Origin: JBMOPD01 sp049323615
GTDB lineage: Bacteria > Bacillota > Desulfotomaculia > Desulfotomaculales > Desulfocucumaceae
Assembly (NCBI GenBank): GCA_049323615.1
Contig: JBMOPD010000039.1
Span: 1 to 58,641 of the forward strand
Reading direction: 5' to 3'
Length of the DNA: 58,641 bases
A model generated the notes under the pieces. The model ran no database searches. It saw only the letters and a program-made list of their open reading frames with translations, and had not been told where the DNA came from. How positions within the stretch are numbered: the stretch's first letter is position 1; every line of letters begins with the position of its first letter. Shown here piece after piece: positions 49,441 through 58,086 of this stretch. A program made the position numbers and the translations under genes.

Positions 49441-52274
49441 GGGCCGAACACCTCCTTCATGGGACGCTTCCAGGCCTCCCGCAGCCTTTCCAGTTCCACC
49501 GAAAACAGCGCTTTGCCGTTTTTGTATACGGAAATTGATTTTTCTACCGCCGTTCTGCCGATTACCCTGTACGGCGCCCCGCCGAACAGCCCCGGCAGGT
49601 CGCCGCCGTCCTTCATCTCCAGTAAAAACACGCCGGCGGTCTCGTTAAACAGGAATTCCTCGGGCACGTCCCCGGCTTCCAGCTCAAGGACGGCCCCGAT
49701 TTCCCCGCCGAAACACATCTCGGCCAGGGCCGCGGCCAGCCCTCCCTCACTGATATCGTGGCAGGCCAGCACGTTGCCCCCATTTATGGCGGAGTGTACC
49801 GACCGGAAAACTCCCATCATCGTTTTGAGGTCAACCTTCGGCAGGTTTGTGCCTTCCACCCCCATCAGCCGGCAGTATACCGATCCGGCCATTTCCGCGG
49901 GGGCCCTCTGTCCTGCCAGTACCAGCACGGATCCCGGTTTTTTGAAATCCGCCGAAACGGTCCGCCTGATATCCCCGACCCGCCCGAAGGCCGACACGCA
50001 CAATACCGGCGGAATCTTGATCACGGCGCCGTCATCGCCCCGGTAGGTGCTGGACAGGCTGTCCTTGCCGGAAATAAACGGCATGCCCGTTTCCTTCACA
50101 AAATCAACACAGGCGTCCACCGCCATGTCCAGGGCGCCCAGGGATTCTATGTCCGGGTAAGGCCAGATGAAATTGTCAATGAGGCACAGTTCCCCCGGGT
50201 CGGCCCCCGCCGCCACGGCGTTGGCCACGGCTTCGGCGGCCGCCCAGAGGCTGCCGAAGTATGGGTTGATGTTATTCAGAACGGGATTGAGCCCGTGGCT
50301 GATCACCAGGCCGCAGGTCTTACCGTAAAGGGGACTCAGCACCACGGCGTCATTGGGCGCGTCCCCGGCCACCCCGCCGAAGGGTGGAAGGATATTCGAC
50401 CCCTGCACCCCGTGGTCATACATGCGCACTATGGGTTCCTTGGAGCACACATCAAGATGTGACATCACCCGGCAGTATATTTGCACCCAGTCCCCGGGGG
50501 GGCCGGGCACGGCACATTTGGGCTGCGGCGGGACCCAGCGGGCTTCCAGCGTCTTCCTGGGCAGCCCGTGGTGCAGGAATTCCATGTCCAGCCGGCAGAC
50601 GGTTTCCCCGTCGTAAGTCACCGTAAGCATCCGGTCGCTGGTGAACTTGCCCAGCACCACCGTCCCGACGTTGTAGCCCCGGCATATTTCGGCCAGCCTG
50701 GGCCAGTGATCCGGACTTACCGCCAGGACCATCCTCTCCTGGCTCTCCGAAAGCCATATTTCCCAGGGGCTCAGGCCCGGGTATTTGAGCGGGGTCTTTT
50801 CCAGCCACACCAGCACCCCGGTTTCCGATCCCATCTCACCCAGGGCCGACCCGAATCCCCCCGCCCCACAGTCGGTGACGGCCCGCACCAGGCCCTCGGA
50901 GCTTGCGGCCAGCAGGGCGTCGGACATTCTCTTTTCCTCTATAGCGTTGCCTATCTGCACGGCACTGGCGTTGACGTCAACGGTGCGGTGGGTCATCTCG
51001 CCGCTGGAGAATGTGGCCCCGTGGATCCCGTCCCGCCCGGTGCGCCCCCCGATCACCACGGCCAGGTCTCCCGGCTGGGGCTTGCCTTTTTGGCACGATG
51101 CCACCGGCAGTATGCCGTAGGCGCCCACTATGACCGAGGGCTTGGCCCGGAAATCCTCGTGAAAGTGAACCGAGCCATTATTGGTGGGTATTCCCATCCG
51201 GTTGCCGTAGTCCCTGACCCCGGCCACCACCCTGCGCAGCAGGTACTTCGGGTGCAGGCAGCCCGGGGGCACCTCCGACTGGTCCAACTGTGGCGGGGCG
51301 AAGCAGAACATATCGGTGGAGGCTACCACCCTGGCCCCCCGGCCGGTCCCCATCACGTCCCGGAACACCCCGCCGCTGCCGGTCATGGCCCCACCGTACG
51401 GCTCTATGGCCGACGGTGAATTATGGGTTTCCACCTTGCCGCAGACGGCCCACCCGTCATAAAACTCCATTACCCCGGAGTTGTCCACAAAGGCCGACAG
51501 CACCAGGGGGTGGCCGGCGTTCCTGGTGGCCTCCTGCAGCCTCTTCAGCAGCGGGGCCTTCAATTTCCCGTTGACCGACAGGTCGGCCTTGAAGGTTTTG
51601 TGCCCGCAGTGTTCCGACCACGTTTGGGCCAGGGTTTCCACCTCGCAGTCGGTGGGATCCCGGCCCAGGTCCTGAAAATATTTTTGTATCGCCCGCATCT
51701 CCTCAAGGTTCAAAAACAGCGTATCCCTGCTCAATTCCATCAGCTGCCGGTCGGACATCCCCCTGATGGGGACAATTTTCGTCCGCCCCGGTCTTCCCTC
51801 AATGACGAGGGTTTCCGGTTTCTCCCGGACGACCTTTTCCACTGTATCGTTAACCAGCAGTTTTTTCAGTACAACCTCAATTTTGTCGGGAGTGGCCCCG
51901 GGGCCGTAGAAACCATACTCGCGGCTGGAGTCCGCCGCCAGCAGCCCGCTTATTCCCAGGTCCGCCGCCGACTTGAGCAGCGACGCTGCCTCGGGGTTCA
52001 TCACCCCGGGCTTGTATGCCACCTCCACCACCATGCCGCCTTCCAGCAGCGGTTCGTTGATACTGAACCGGTGGATAAGCTTTTCGGCCAGCAGGCGTTC
52101 GGCGATGTAACCGGCCTGCTCCCCGCCTATTCCCTCGAAGCGGTAAACCTTGGCCGTCCTTACCTCCGTTATGTCGCTAAAACCGAGGGTGTTATGAATG
52201 TCGTAAAGCAGCGCCTCAGCCACGGTATCCGGCAGGCCCGGCTTATTGATCACCCTTACTTCCTGTATGGCCAT
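49437..52274 (-). CDS. purL: Phosphoribosylformylglycinamidine synthase, synthetase subunit with PurS-like N-terminus
   Basis: 945 residues, larger than Bacillus PurL (about 740). ATP-dependent conversion of FGAR to FGAM in purine synthesis. The N-terminal 1-130 contains two PurS-like half-repeats (VRVINKPGLPD near residue 6 and VEVAYKPGVMNPEA near 83) that may replace a separate PurS dimer. The PurL core follows: WSEHCGHKTF, VETHNSPSAIEP, GGGGFGSALGE-type loops (CGAGGFGSAL) and DISEGGLAAALAE. No separate purS gene is nearby. It overlaps purQ by 4 bases. Confidence 0.93.
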   Translation of the reverse strand: MAIQEVRVINKPGLPDTVAEALLYDIHNTLGFSDITEVRTAKVYRFEGIGGEQAGYIAERLLAEKLIHRFSINEPLLEGGMVVEVAYKPGVMNPEAASLLKSAADLGISGLLAADSSREYGFYGPGATPDKIEVVLKKLLVNDTVEKVVREKPETLVIEGRPGRTKIVPIRGMSDRQLMELSRDTLFLNLEEMRAIQKYFQDLGRDPTDCEVETLAQTWSEHCGHKTFKADLSVNGKLKAPLLKRLQEATRNAGHPLVLSAFVDNSGVMEFYDGWAVCGKVETHNSPSAIEPYGGAMTGSGGVFRDVMGTGRGARVVASTDMFCFAPPQLDQSEVPPGCLHPKYLLRRVVAGVRDYGNRMGIPTNNGSVHFHEDFRAKPSVIVGAYGILPVASCQKGKPQPGDLAVVIGGRTGRDGIHGATFSSGEMTHRTVDVNASAVQIGNAIEEKRMSDALLAASSEGLVRAVTDCGAGGFGSALGEMGSETGVLVWLEKTPLKYPGLSPWEIWLSESQERMVLAVSPDHWPRLAEICRGYNVGTVVLGKFTSDRMLTVTYDGETVCRLDMEFLHHGLPRKTLEARWVPPQPKCAVPGPPGDWVQIYCRVMSHLDVCSKEPIVRMYDHGVQGSNILPPFGGVAGDAPNDAVVLSPLYGKTCGLVISHGLNPVLNNINPYFGSLWAAAEAVANAVAAGADPGELCLIDNFIWPYPDIESLGALDMAVDACVDFVKETGMPFISGKDSLSSTYRGDDGAVIKIPPVLCVSAFGRVGDIRRTVSADFKKPGSVLVLAGQRAPAEMAGSVYCRLMGVEGTNLPKVDLKTMMGVFRSVHSAINGGNVLACHDISEGGLAAALAEMCFGGEIGAVLELEAGDVPEEFLFNETAGVFLLEMKDGGDLPGLFGGAPYRVIGRTAVEKSISVYKNGKALFSVELERLREAWKRPMKEVFGP

Positions 52275-52295
52275 GAAAACACCCCCATGTTCATT

Positions 52296-52327
52296 TAAAA
52301 AACAATCTCCGGCCCTGGCCGGGCCGG
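52296..52327 (-). promoter_or_regulatory. Hairpin with U-tract in the purL leader
   Basis: Stem CCGGCCC/GGGCCGG (52309-52315 with 52321-52327), then AGATTG and six T on the minus strand. A TATAAT box at 52359-52364 (minus strand) would start a transcript near 52351, so this terminator-like hairpin lies inside the purL leader, about 22 bases before the ATG. Attenuation is possible but no antiterminator or riboswitch is evident. Confidence 0.45.
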
Positions 52328-52457
52328 ATCAAAAAACATCAATTACATAAAAAATTTTATTATATGTAAATACAAAAAACAACAATCATTTGTATTAAAA
52401 GACTAAATAATTTATTGGAATTGACCACGGACCAGTTCTTTCACTCTAACTTCGAGA

Positions 52458-52895
52458 TCACCTGACGATTAAGACCGGGCTGGAGGCGTGCCTGACCACC
52501 CTGTTGCTGACGCTGCCCATCAGGTAGCCCTTTATCTCGCCCAGTCCCCGGCTGCCCATGACAATCAGGTCAAACCTTCCTTCCTTGGCCTCCCGGCATA
52601 TCTCCATGGCCGGGTTCCCCCAGATTATCTTGATCTCAATCTTCACCCCGTATTTCCCGAAATCAGCCTTGGCCTTCTCCATGATCTCCTCGCCGGTGGC
52701 CTGGAGCTCATCGTGGATCTGCTGGTAGGCTCCGCCCAGCCGGTCACTGAACTTGTTCACGTACGGGGGTAGGGCGGGAATGACATGGAAAAGAAGGACC
52801 TCGGAATCCATGCATTTGGCCAGTTCCAGGGCATGCTCGGCCGCCACATTGGCCCGCATCGACCCGTCCAGGGGAACCAGTAGCTTTTTATACAT
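52458..52895 (-). CDS. Universal stress protein UspA family
   Basis: 145 residues. The nucleotide-binding loop GSRGLGEIKGYLMGSVSNRV carries the GxxGxG..GSVS pattern of the ATP-binding UspA branch. PLDGS at the N-terminus and SPVLIV at the end are typical. Monocistronic, with an AT-rich gap on each side. The stress or signal it answers is unknown. Confidence 0.9.
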   Translation of the reverse strand: MYKKLLVPLDGSMRANVAAEHALELAKCMDSEVLLFHVIPALPPYVNKFSDRLGGAYQQIHDELQATGEEIMEKAKADFGKYGVKIEIKIIWGNPAMEICREAKEGRFDLIVMGSRGLGEIKGYLMGSVSNRVVRHASSPVLIVR

Positions 52896-53020
52896 TTAAA
52901 ATCCCTCCCTTGTGATTGTATTCTCTAACACATTATACGATATATTATTTAGAAAATCTTCTTATATTTTATAAAAATTTTTTATTCCCCTAGAGGATAG
53001 GAATTCCGATTTTTCCACCA

Positions 53021-53056
53021 CTGACGGCTGGCGGCCGGCGGATGACAGCTGATAAT
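53021..53056. repeat. CTGACGGCTG/GACAGCTG microrepeat
   Basis: ACTGACGGCTGGCGGCCGGC followed by GGATGACAGCTGATAA upstream of the kinase-phosphatase gene. Same family as the sequences near 10.48 and 16.51 kb. The rest of the 52.90-53.11 kb gap shows no gene. Confidence 0.45.
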
Positions 53057-53114
53057 AACAATTTTCCGGTACGGCATAATAGACATAAAAATATGCGTCA
53101 AAGCAGGTGTCTGT

Positions 53115-54410
53115 ATGAAAATCCTTGATATACCAAAAACATCCCTGGTGGTACTGTGCGGTTCGGCCGGATGCGGAAAATCCACCTTCGCCGGCCGCCA
53201 CTTCTCCCCCACCCGGGTGGTTTCTTCCGACTATTGCCGGGCGCTGGTTTCAGACGACGAGGAGAATATGGCGGTCTCGCACCGGGCCTTTAAGCTGTTC
53301 AGGTATATCATCGACCAGAGGCTGGCCCTGGGGAGGCTTACGGTAGCCGACTCCACCGCCCTGACCGCCAAGGCCAGGCGGGAATTAATCGCCCTGGGCA
53401 GAAAACACGACTTCCAGCTTGTACTGATTGTATTCGACATACCCCTGCCGGTATGCCTGGCCAGGAACCTTTCCAGGGTCAGAAATGTACCGGATAAAGT
53501 ACTTGTATCACACCGCCGGCTTCTTGACAAGACCCTTGACGAGGTCGGCAAGGAGGATTTTGACCGGATTTACATCCTCAATGAGGAAGAAAAGGAAACC
53601 GCCCTGGTAAGAATCGTTCCCCTGCCGGTGGAACTCCCCCTTCCGGGCCCCTTTGACATCATCGGGGATGTCCACGGGTGCTGCGACGAATTGGAAATGC
53701 TGCTGGACAGGCTGGGATACGTCAGGGACACCGGTATTTACGCCCACCCGGCCGGAAGAACGGCGGTGTTTCTGGGGGACCTGGGAGACCGGGGCCCCCG
53801 CTGCCTGGACAGTATAGAGCTGGCCATGGACATGGTCTTCTCGGGCAGCGCCCTCTATGTTCCCGGCAACCACTGCCGCAAGCTGCACGCCTACTTCAAG
53901 GGAAGAAAAATCAAGGTGGGGCACGGCCTGGAAAAAACCCTGGCCGAGCTTGACAGGGCCGGCCGGCCCAGAAGGGAGCGGCTGTCCGGGCGCTTCCTGG
54001 AAATGTACGGCCGCGCTCAGCCGTACCTTGTTCTGGACAACGGAAGGCTGGTGGTTTCCCACGCCGGCATCAAGGAAAACATGATCGGGCGCCTTTCCAA
54101 AAGGATCCGGGAGTTCTGCCTCTTTGGCGATACCACCGGCGAAGTGACCGGGGACGGCCTTCCGGTGCGGCGGGACTGGTCCAAACAGTACCGGGGCAAG
54201 GCCCTGGTTGTTTACGGCCATACCCCTTTACGGGAGGCCGAATTCAGGAACAACACCATCGACATCGACCAGGGATGCGTCATGGGCGGCAAATTAACGG
54301 CGCTGCGCTACCCGGAATTGGAAATTGTCCAGGTGGAAGCCAGAGAAGTTTACTATACCCGGAGTACGGTGAACGACGGGTGGCCGGATTACAGCCCGCC
54401 CCCACAGTAA
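53115..54410 (+). CDS. Pnkp-like polynucleotide kinase-phosphatase lacking the ligase domain
   Basis: 431 residues. Residues 1-170 form a P-loop 5'-kinase with GSAGCGKS (16-23). Residues 180-415 form a calcineurin-like phosphatase with GDVHGC (Asp185, His187), GDLGDRGP (near 221), GNHC (251-254, where Asp is usual after GNH), SHAGI and GHTP. Order and spacing follow the first two thirds of Clostridium thermocellum Pnkp, which has a third, ligase-like domain of about 400 residues and works with Hen1 in RNA repair. Both are absent here, and the frame ends cleanly with a Pro-rich tail. It may heal RNA or DNA ends without sealing them. Confidence 0.85.
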   Translation: MKILDIPKTSLVVLCGSAGCGKSTFAGRHFSPTRVVSSDYCRALVSDDEENMAVSHRAFKLFRYIIDQRLALGRLTVADSTALTAKARRELIALGRKHDFQLVLIVFDIPLPVCLARNLSRVRNVPDKVLVSHRRLLDKTLDEVGKEDFDRIYILNEEEKETALVRIVPLPVELPLPGPFDIIGDVHGCCDELEMLLDRLGYVRDTGIYAHPAGRTAVFLGDLGDRGPRCLDSIELAMDMVFSGSALYVPGNHCRKLHAYFKGRKIKVGHGLEKTLAELDRAGRPRRERLSGRFLEMYGRAQPYLVLDNGRLVVSHAGIKENMIGRLSKRIREFCLFGDTTGEVTGDGLPVRRDWSKQYRGKALVVYGHTPLREAEFRNNTIDIDQGCVMGGKLTALRYPELEIVQVEAREVYYTRSTVNDGWPDYSPPPQ

Positions 54411-54505
54411 AGTCGTCGGCAATCAGCCGAAATACATTAACCGCTGCGCCAGCATCCTTTGATATCAACCGTGGGCCTCTGTGAGCCGGAAGTGAGTCAT
54501 GGGAA

Positions 54506-54571
54506 CCGTCCCCCTGACTTCGCCGTCCCCCTGACTTCCTCCCCCTGACTTCCCCTGACTTGATCGTCCCC
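54506..54571. repeat. Tandem CCGTCCCCCTGACTTC repeat
   Basis: Four direct copies, the later ones shortened: CCGTCCCCCTGACTTCG, CCGTCCCCCTGACTTC, CTCCCCCTGACTTC and CCCTGACTTGATCGTCCCC. The first is joined to GGGAACCGTCCCC, similar to the outer ends of the palindrome at 13.68 kb. It lies in the 215-base gap before the RNase HI gene. Confidence 0.7.
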
Positions 54572-54586
54572 CAAGCTGACAAAGTG

Positions 54587-54595
54587 TGGTATAAT
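54587..54595 (+). promoter_or_regulatory. Extended -10 promoter of rnhA
   Basis: TGGTATAAT, a TG-N-TATAAT extended -10 element, lies about 30 bases before the RNase HI start. No good -35 is at 17 bases. The upstream tandem repeat ends about 16 bases before it. Confidence 0.55.
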
Positions 54596-54625
54596 TAGCC
54601 GGTACAATTTTTGCCAGCGGCGGTG

Positions 54626-55117
54626 ATGGGCTTGGCAGACAAGATGCCCGAAGTGCAGATATACACCGACGGGGCGTGCTCCGGCAACCCCGGCCCCGGA
54701 GGTTACGGCGCCATACTGAAATATAAAAACCACACCAGGGAGATATCCGGCGGGTACCGCCTGACCACCAATAACCGGATGGAACTGATGGGGATTATCA
54801 AAAGCCTGGAAGAGCTGAAAAAGCCCTGTATAATAAGCCTGCACAGCGACAGCAGGTATGTTGTCGACGCCTTAAACAAGGGCTGGGTAAGGAACTGGAT
54901 GAAAAACAACTGGAAAAAGAGCGACGGGTCCCCGGTTAAAAATGTCGACCTCTGGAAGAGGCTCATTGAACTGGCAAAGCCCCACAAAATCAGCTGGATC
55001 TGGGTAAAGGGGCACGCCGGCAACGAATTCAACTCCCGCTGCGACCGGCTGGCCGTTCTGGCCTCCATGGGAGACGGCCTGGCCGCCGACACAGGATACG
55101 GTGAAGATACCACATGA
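54626..55117 (+). CDS. rnhA: Ribonuclease HI
   Basis: 163 residues from the ATG at 54626. Cleaves the RNA strand of RNA-DNA hybrids. The catalytic acids are seen in YTDGACSGNPGPGG (Asp), NNRMEL (Glu), SDSRYV (Asp) and NSRCDRLA (Asp), with the basic handle region WVRNWMKNNWKKSDG. The start is uncertain: ATG at 54644 would begin MPEVQIYTDG, closer to relatives, and a TTG at 54611 leaves too little leader after the promoter. Confidence 0.92.
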   Translation: MGLADKMPEVQIYTDGACSGNPGPGGYGAILKYKNHTREISGGYRLTTNNRMELMGIIKSLEELKKPCIISLHSDSRYVVDALNKGWVRNWMKNNWKKSDGSPVKNVDLWKRLIELAKPHKISWIWVKGHAGNEFNSRCDRLAVLASMGDGLAADTGYGEDTT

Positions 55118-55158
55118 TCCCGGACGGAAGGGACATAATAAAACCGGAGGTGTTTTTC

Positions 55159-55326
55159 ATGGCCGGTGACGACGAAACCAGGTTCATCAGCCAGGTCCAA
55201 CCGCAGCCGGTGGACCCGGAAATTAACTTCAAGGAGCTGAAAAACGCCGTTAAAAAGAAGGCTGAAGTTAATTTCCAGTTTAATTCCCTGGGTGGTCCCC
55301 TGGATCCTGACTTTACGAACCAATAA
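55159..55326 (+). CDS. Small conserved-looking protein of unknown function
   Basis: 55 residues from an ATG 7 bases after CCGGAGGTG. Starts MAGDDETRFISQVQPQPVDP, has a short amphipathic helix (FKELKNAVKKKAEV) and ends GGPLDPDFTNQ. Acidic ends, basic middle, no Cys or membrane helix. It follows rnhA by 41 bases in the same direction and is probably in its operon. Function unknown. Confidence 0.5.
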   Translation: MAGDDETRFISQVQPQPVDPEINFKELKNAVKKKAEVNFQFNSLGGPLDPDFTNQ

Positions 55327-55364
55327 AAAGAGAGAGCGAATTTCGAACAGCGAACCGCGAACTT

Positions 55365-56087
55365 CTAGATCGTCCGCCCGGTTCTTACAATCTCCGCAAA
55401 CTCGCCGGGCAGGCCGGCATTCTCAATCTCCCCGGCAGTTCTTTCGTAGTCGTACGGGACCTCCACGATCTCTCCCTGCAAGCGGCCTTCCCGCACATCC
55501 AGGATCACGCAGGTGGCGTTTGGATTCCCGTGCCCGGGCTTGCCCACACTGCCGGCGTTAACCACGTGGCCGGCCTTTGTTCTTTTCACATAGGGCCGGT
55601 GGGTGTGGCCGCAAACCAGGACGCCGGCTTTGCTCCCGGCCAGCAGTTCATCCAGGTAATCCTCCGCGGTGTCCTCGTAGAGATATTCATTCAACGCCCT
55701 GGGGCTGCCGTGCACCAGCAGTATCCCCAGTCCCGAAGCAGAAAGCCTGATCTCAGCGGGCAGATTCCTCAGCCAGAGCTTGTTTTCCGCGGTGGTGTTG
55801 TCCTTTGTCCAGGTCATTGAGATCTCGCCCAGCCGGAGGGCCTTCTCATCTCTGTAGTCACAGCCGCAGATGAGCCTCATATTGCCCACGGCGTCGTCAT
55901 AGTTGCCCATCACGGCGGGTATCTTGTTTTTTCTGATCAATTCTATTGTTTCATTGGGGCGCGGCCCGTATCCCACCAGGTCACCGGCGCAGTAAACACT
56001 GTCAACGCCCCTCTTTTCCATATCCTTCAGCACGGCCTCCAGGGCGTGCTGATTGCCGTGTATGTCCGAAATAACCGCCATCTTCAT
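55365..56087 (-). CDS. Calcineurin-like metallophosphoesterase
   Basis: 240 residues. Metal ligand motifs are SDIHGN at the N-terminus, GDLVGYGPRPNE, GNYDDAV, LVHGSP and CGHTH, the YfcE/MJ0936-type phosphodiesterase set. GNYDD in place of GNHD is usual for this subgroup. It follows an arsR gene by about 28 bases on the same strand. Substrate unknown. ATG at 56087 is chosen; the longer frame begins in the arsR spacer. Confidence 0.88.
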   Translation of the reverse strand: MKMAVISDIHGNQHALEAVLKDMEKRGVDSVYCAGDLVGYGPRPNETIELIRKNKIPAVMGNYDDAVGNMRLICGCDYRDEKALRLGEISMTWTKDNTTAENKLWLRNLPAEIRLSASGLGILLVHGSPRALNEYLYEDTAEDYLDELLAGSKAGVLVCGHTHRPYVKRTKAGHVVNAGSVGKPGHGNPNATCVILDVREGRLQGEIVEVPYDYERTAGEIENAGLPGEFAEIVRTGRTI

Positions 56088-56115
56088 GAGAACGACCCAC
56101 CCTATTTTTAACAAA

Positions 56116-56484
56116 TTAAACCGTCCGGTTCTTTTTCAGCTTTCTGGTCTTGCAGTATGAATTCTCATCTTTCTGGGGCGGCGTGGCCGGCTCGCCGTTT
56201 TTTACCCTGCTTTCAATGTTGAAATAAGCCATTTCATTAAACCGGCTGTGATTTTCCACAATTTGTTCCCCGTTAACCGAATAATATGTCCACTTGCCGC
56301 TTTTTCTGCCCGAGATAAGCCCCGCCCGTTTCAATACCCCCAGGTGATGGGAAATGGCGGGCTGGGACATGCCGAGGCGGTCTTCCAGCTCACAGACACA
56401 CATCTCATGCTCAGTAAGCAACTGGACTATTTTCAGCCGTGTAACATCGGACAAGGCGCTGAAATAACCGCATAATGCCTTCAT
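56116..56484 (-). CDS. arsR: ArsR/SmtB-family repressor
   Basis: 122 residues. A winged helix-turn-helix with CVCELEDRLGMSQPAISHHLGVL. The Cys-x-Cys in the recognition helix (about residues 29-31) is the arsenite-sensing ELCVCDL-type site. It lies downstream of acr3 on the same strand and probably represses that operon. ATG at 56484 follows AAGG by 6 bases; an ATG six codons earlier lacks a site. The tail is Lys-rich. Confidence 0.9.
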   Translation of the reverse strand: MKALCGYFSALSDVTRLKIVQLLTEHEMCVCELEDRLGMSQPAISHHLGVLKRAGLISGRKSGKWTYYSVNGEQIVENHSRFNEMAYFNIESRVKNGEPATPPQKDENSYCKTRKLKKNRTV

Positions 56485-56552
56485 AACAATCCTTCGCTCC
56501 ATGTTTTTAATTGCAGCCGGGAGGGATAAAACCTCCCGGCCTGCTTAAATTG

Positions 56553-57617
56553 TTACCTTGTCGCCTCCAGCCCGTGTCCGAAGTATTTCCGCTTGAAGTA
56601 CAGGGCCACGTTGACAAGGCTGATCAGCACCGGGACCTCCACCAGCGGGCCGATAACCGTGGCAAAGGCCTGGGCGGAGTGAATGCCGAAAACGGCCACG
56701 GCCACTGCAATGGCCAGCTCAAAATCGTTGCTGGCGGCGGTAAAGGCAATGGTGGTGGTCCTGCCGTAGTCGGCCCCGATCCATTTGCCGATGTAAAAGG
56801 TGACCAGCCACATAAACACAAAGTATATGGTAAGGGGAATAACAACCCTGATCACGTCCAGGGGCAGCGTTACAATCACCTCACCCTTCAGGGAGAACAT
56901 CACCAGGATGGTAAACAGCAGGGCAATCAAAGTAAGCTTGCTGATCCTGGGAATGAAATTTTTCTCGTACCAGTCACGCCCCCTTGACTTGATTAACACC
57001 GAGCGGGTAATGTAGCCGGCGATAAAGGGAATACCGAGGTAGATAAAGACACTCTTGGCGATTTCGGCCATGGATACATTGACCAGCACGCTGGACATGC
57101 CCAGCCGGGCCGGAATAACCGCCAGGAACAAATAGGCGTAGATTGAGTAGGTAAGTACCTGGAAAATGGCGTTGAAGGCCACCAGACCGGTTACATATTC
57201 CGGATTGCCTCCGGCCAGGTCGTTCCACACCAGTACCATGGCGATGCAGCGGGCCAGGCCCACCAGGATCACCCCGGTCATTAACTCCGGCTTGTCTTGC
57301 AGAAGCAGCACGGCCAGCACAAACATGACGATGGGACCCACTACCCAGTTCTGGATAAGGGATAAGGCCAATAGTTTCCTGTCACTGAATACTGTGGGCA
57401 GTTCCTCGTAGCGTACCTTGGCCAGGGGGGGATACATCATCAATATAAGGCCGATGGCAATGGGTATGTTTGTGGTGCCCACCTGAAATTTTCCCCAGAA
57501 ACCGGCAATCTGCGGGTAGATATAACCTGCTCCCACACCCACAGCCATTGCCAGGAATATCCACAGAGTCAAATACCTATCAAGAAATGTAAGCCTGCGT
57601 GTTACCGACCGGGCCAT
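56553..57617 (-). CDS. acr3: Arsenite efflux permease Acr3
   Basis: 354 residues with ten predicted membrane helices. Exports arsenite. The essential Cys lies in LARCIAMVLVWN (about residue 122), and AASNDFELAIAVAVAVFG is the Acr3 helix 9 signature. It is followed by arsR and has a palindrome and a terminator upstream. Complete in length. Confidence 0.93.
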   Translation of the reverse strand: MARSVTRRLTFLDRYLTLWIFLAMAVGVGAGYIYPQIAGFWGKFQVGTTNIPIAIGLILMMYPPLAKVRYEELPTVFSDRKLLALSLIQNWVVGPIVMFVLAVLLLQDKPELMTGVILVGLARCIAMVLVWNDLAGGNPEYVTGLVAFNAIFQVLTYSIYAYLFLAVIPARLGMSSVLVNVSMAEIAKSVFIYLGIPFIAGYITRSVLIKSRGRDWYEKNFIPRISKLTLIALLFTILVMFSLKGEVIVTLPLDVIRVVIPLTIYFVFMWLVTFYIGKWIGADYGRTTTIAFTAASNDFELAIAVAVAVFGIHSAQAFATVIGPLVEVPVLISLVNVALYFKRKYFGHGLEATR

Positions 57618-57704
57618 AACAGATTCATACCTCCTTCAGGTTTTAAATTTTCCCGCCCTCAAAATAAATATTTCTATGCCAAATCACTCCTCCCCTCACA
57701 ACAC

Positions 57705-57720
57705 ATAAACATACGTTTAT
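57705..57720. promoter_or_regulatory. Palindrome upstream of acr3, candidate ArsR operator
   Basis: ATAAAC-ATAC-GTTTAT is a perfect 6-4-6 dyad, about 90 bases upstream of the acr3 start on the leftward side. AT-rich dyads of this kind are usual ArsR operators. Confidence 0.5.
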
Positions 57721-57730
57721 ATGATACCCT

Positions 57731-57765
57731 AAAAAAATCAGGATTTCAAACATCCTGATTTTTTT
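57731..57765. terminator. Bidirectional terminator after the thioredoxin-like gene
   Basis: A 14-bp perfect stem AAAAAAATCAGGAT/ATCCTGATTTTTTT with a 7-base loop and T-runs on both strands. It lies 6 bases after the thioredoxin-like gene and separates it from acr3. Confidence 0.9.
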
Positions 57766-57770
57766 ATGCG

Positions 57771-58070
57771 TTATTTATCCATTTCCTCCTTGACCCATTT
57801 TGCGATATCGTCAGTTTTAGGGACACGGCCGGTGGATTTTATCTTTCCGTTTATAATCAGCCCCGGGGTCATCAGCACACCCAGTGCGGCAATTCTTTTG
57901 AGATCTTCCACCTTTTCCACCGAGGCCTGCACACCCATTTCCTCCACAGTTTTCCGCACGGCGTTCTCCAGGGCCTTGCAGTTTTTGCATCCCGGTCCCA
58001 ATACCTTGATTTCCATCCCTTTTCCCACCCTTTCCACACCCTCTTTTTTTAATCCACAGCATCCGGCCAT
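57771..58070 (-). CDS. Thioredoxin-like redox-active disulfide protein
   Basis: 99 residues. A thioredoxin fold with GPGCKNCKALE (C-x-x-C at about 28-31) and the cis-Pro in LMTPGLIING. It is the small redox-active disulfide protein type often found beside arsR, arsenic permease or arsM genes. An added N-terminal CC (residues 4-5 in MAGCCG) is unusual and might bind metal. It starts 16 bases after the second arsR gene. Confidence 0.85.
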   Translation of the reverse strand: MAGCCGLKKEGVERVGKGMEIKVLGPGCKNCKALENAVRKTVEEMGVQASVEKVEDLKRIAALGVLMTPGLIINGKIKSTGRVPKTDDIAKWVKEEMDK

Positions 58071-58086
58071 ATTTACTCCACCTCAC

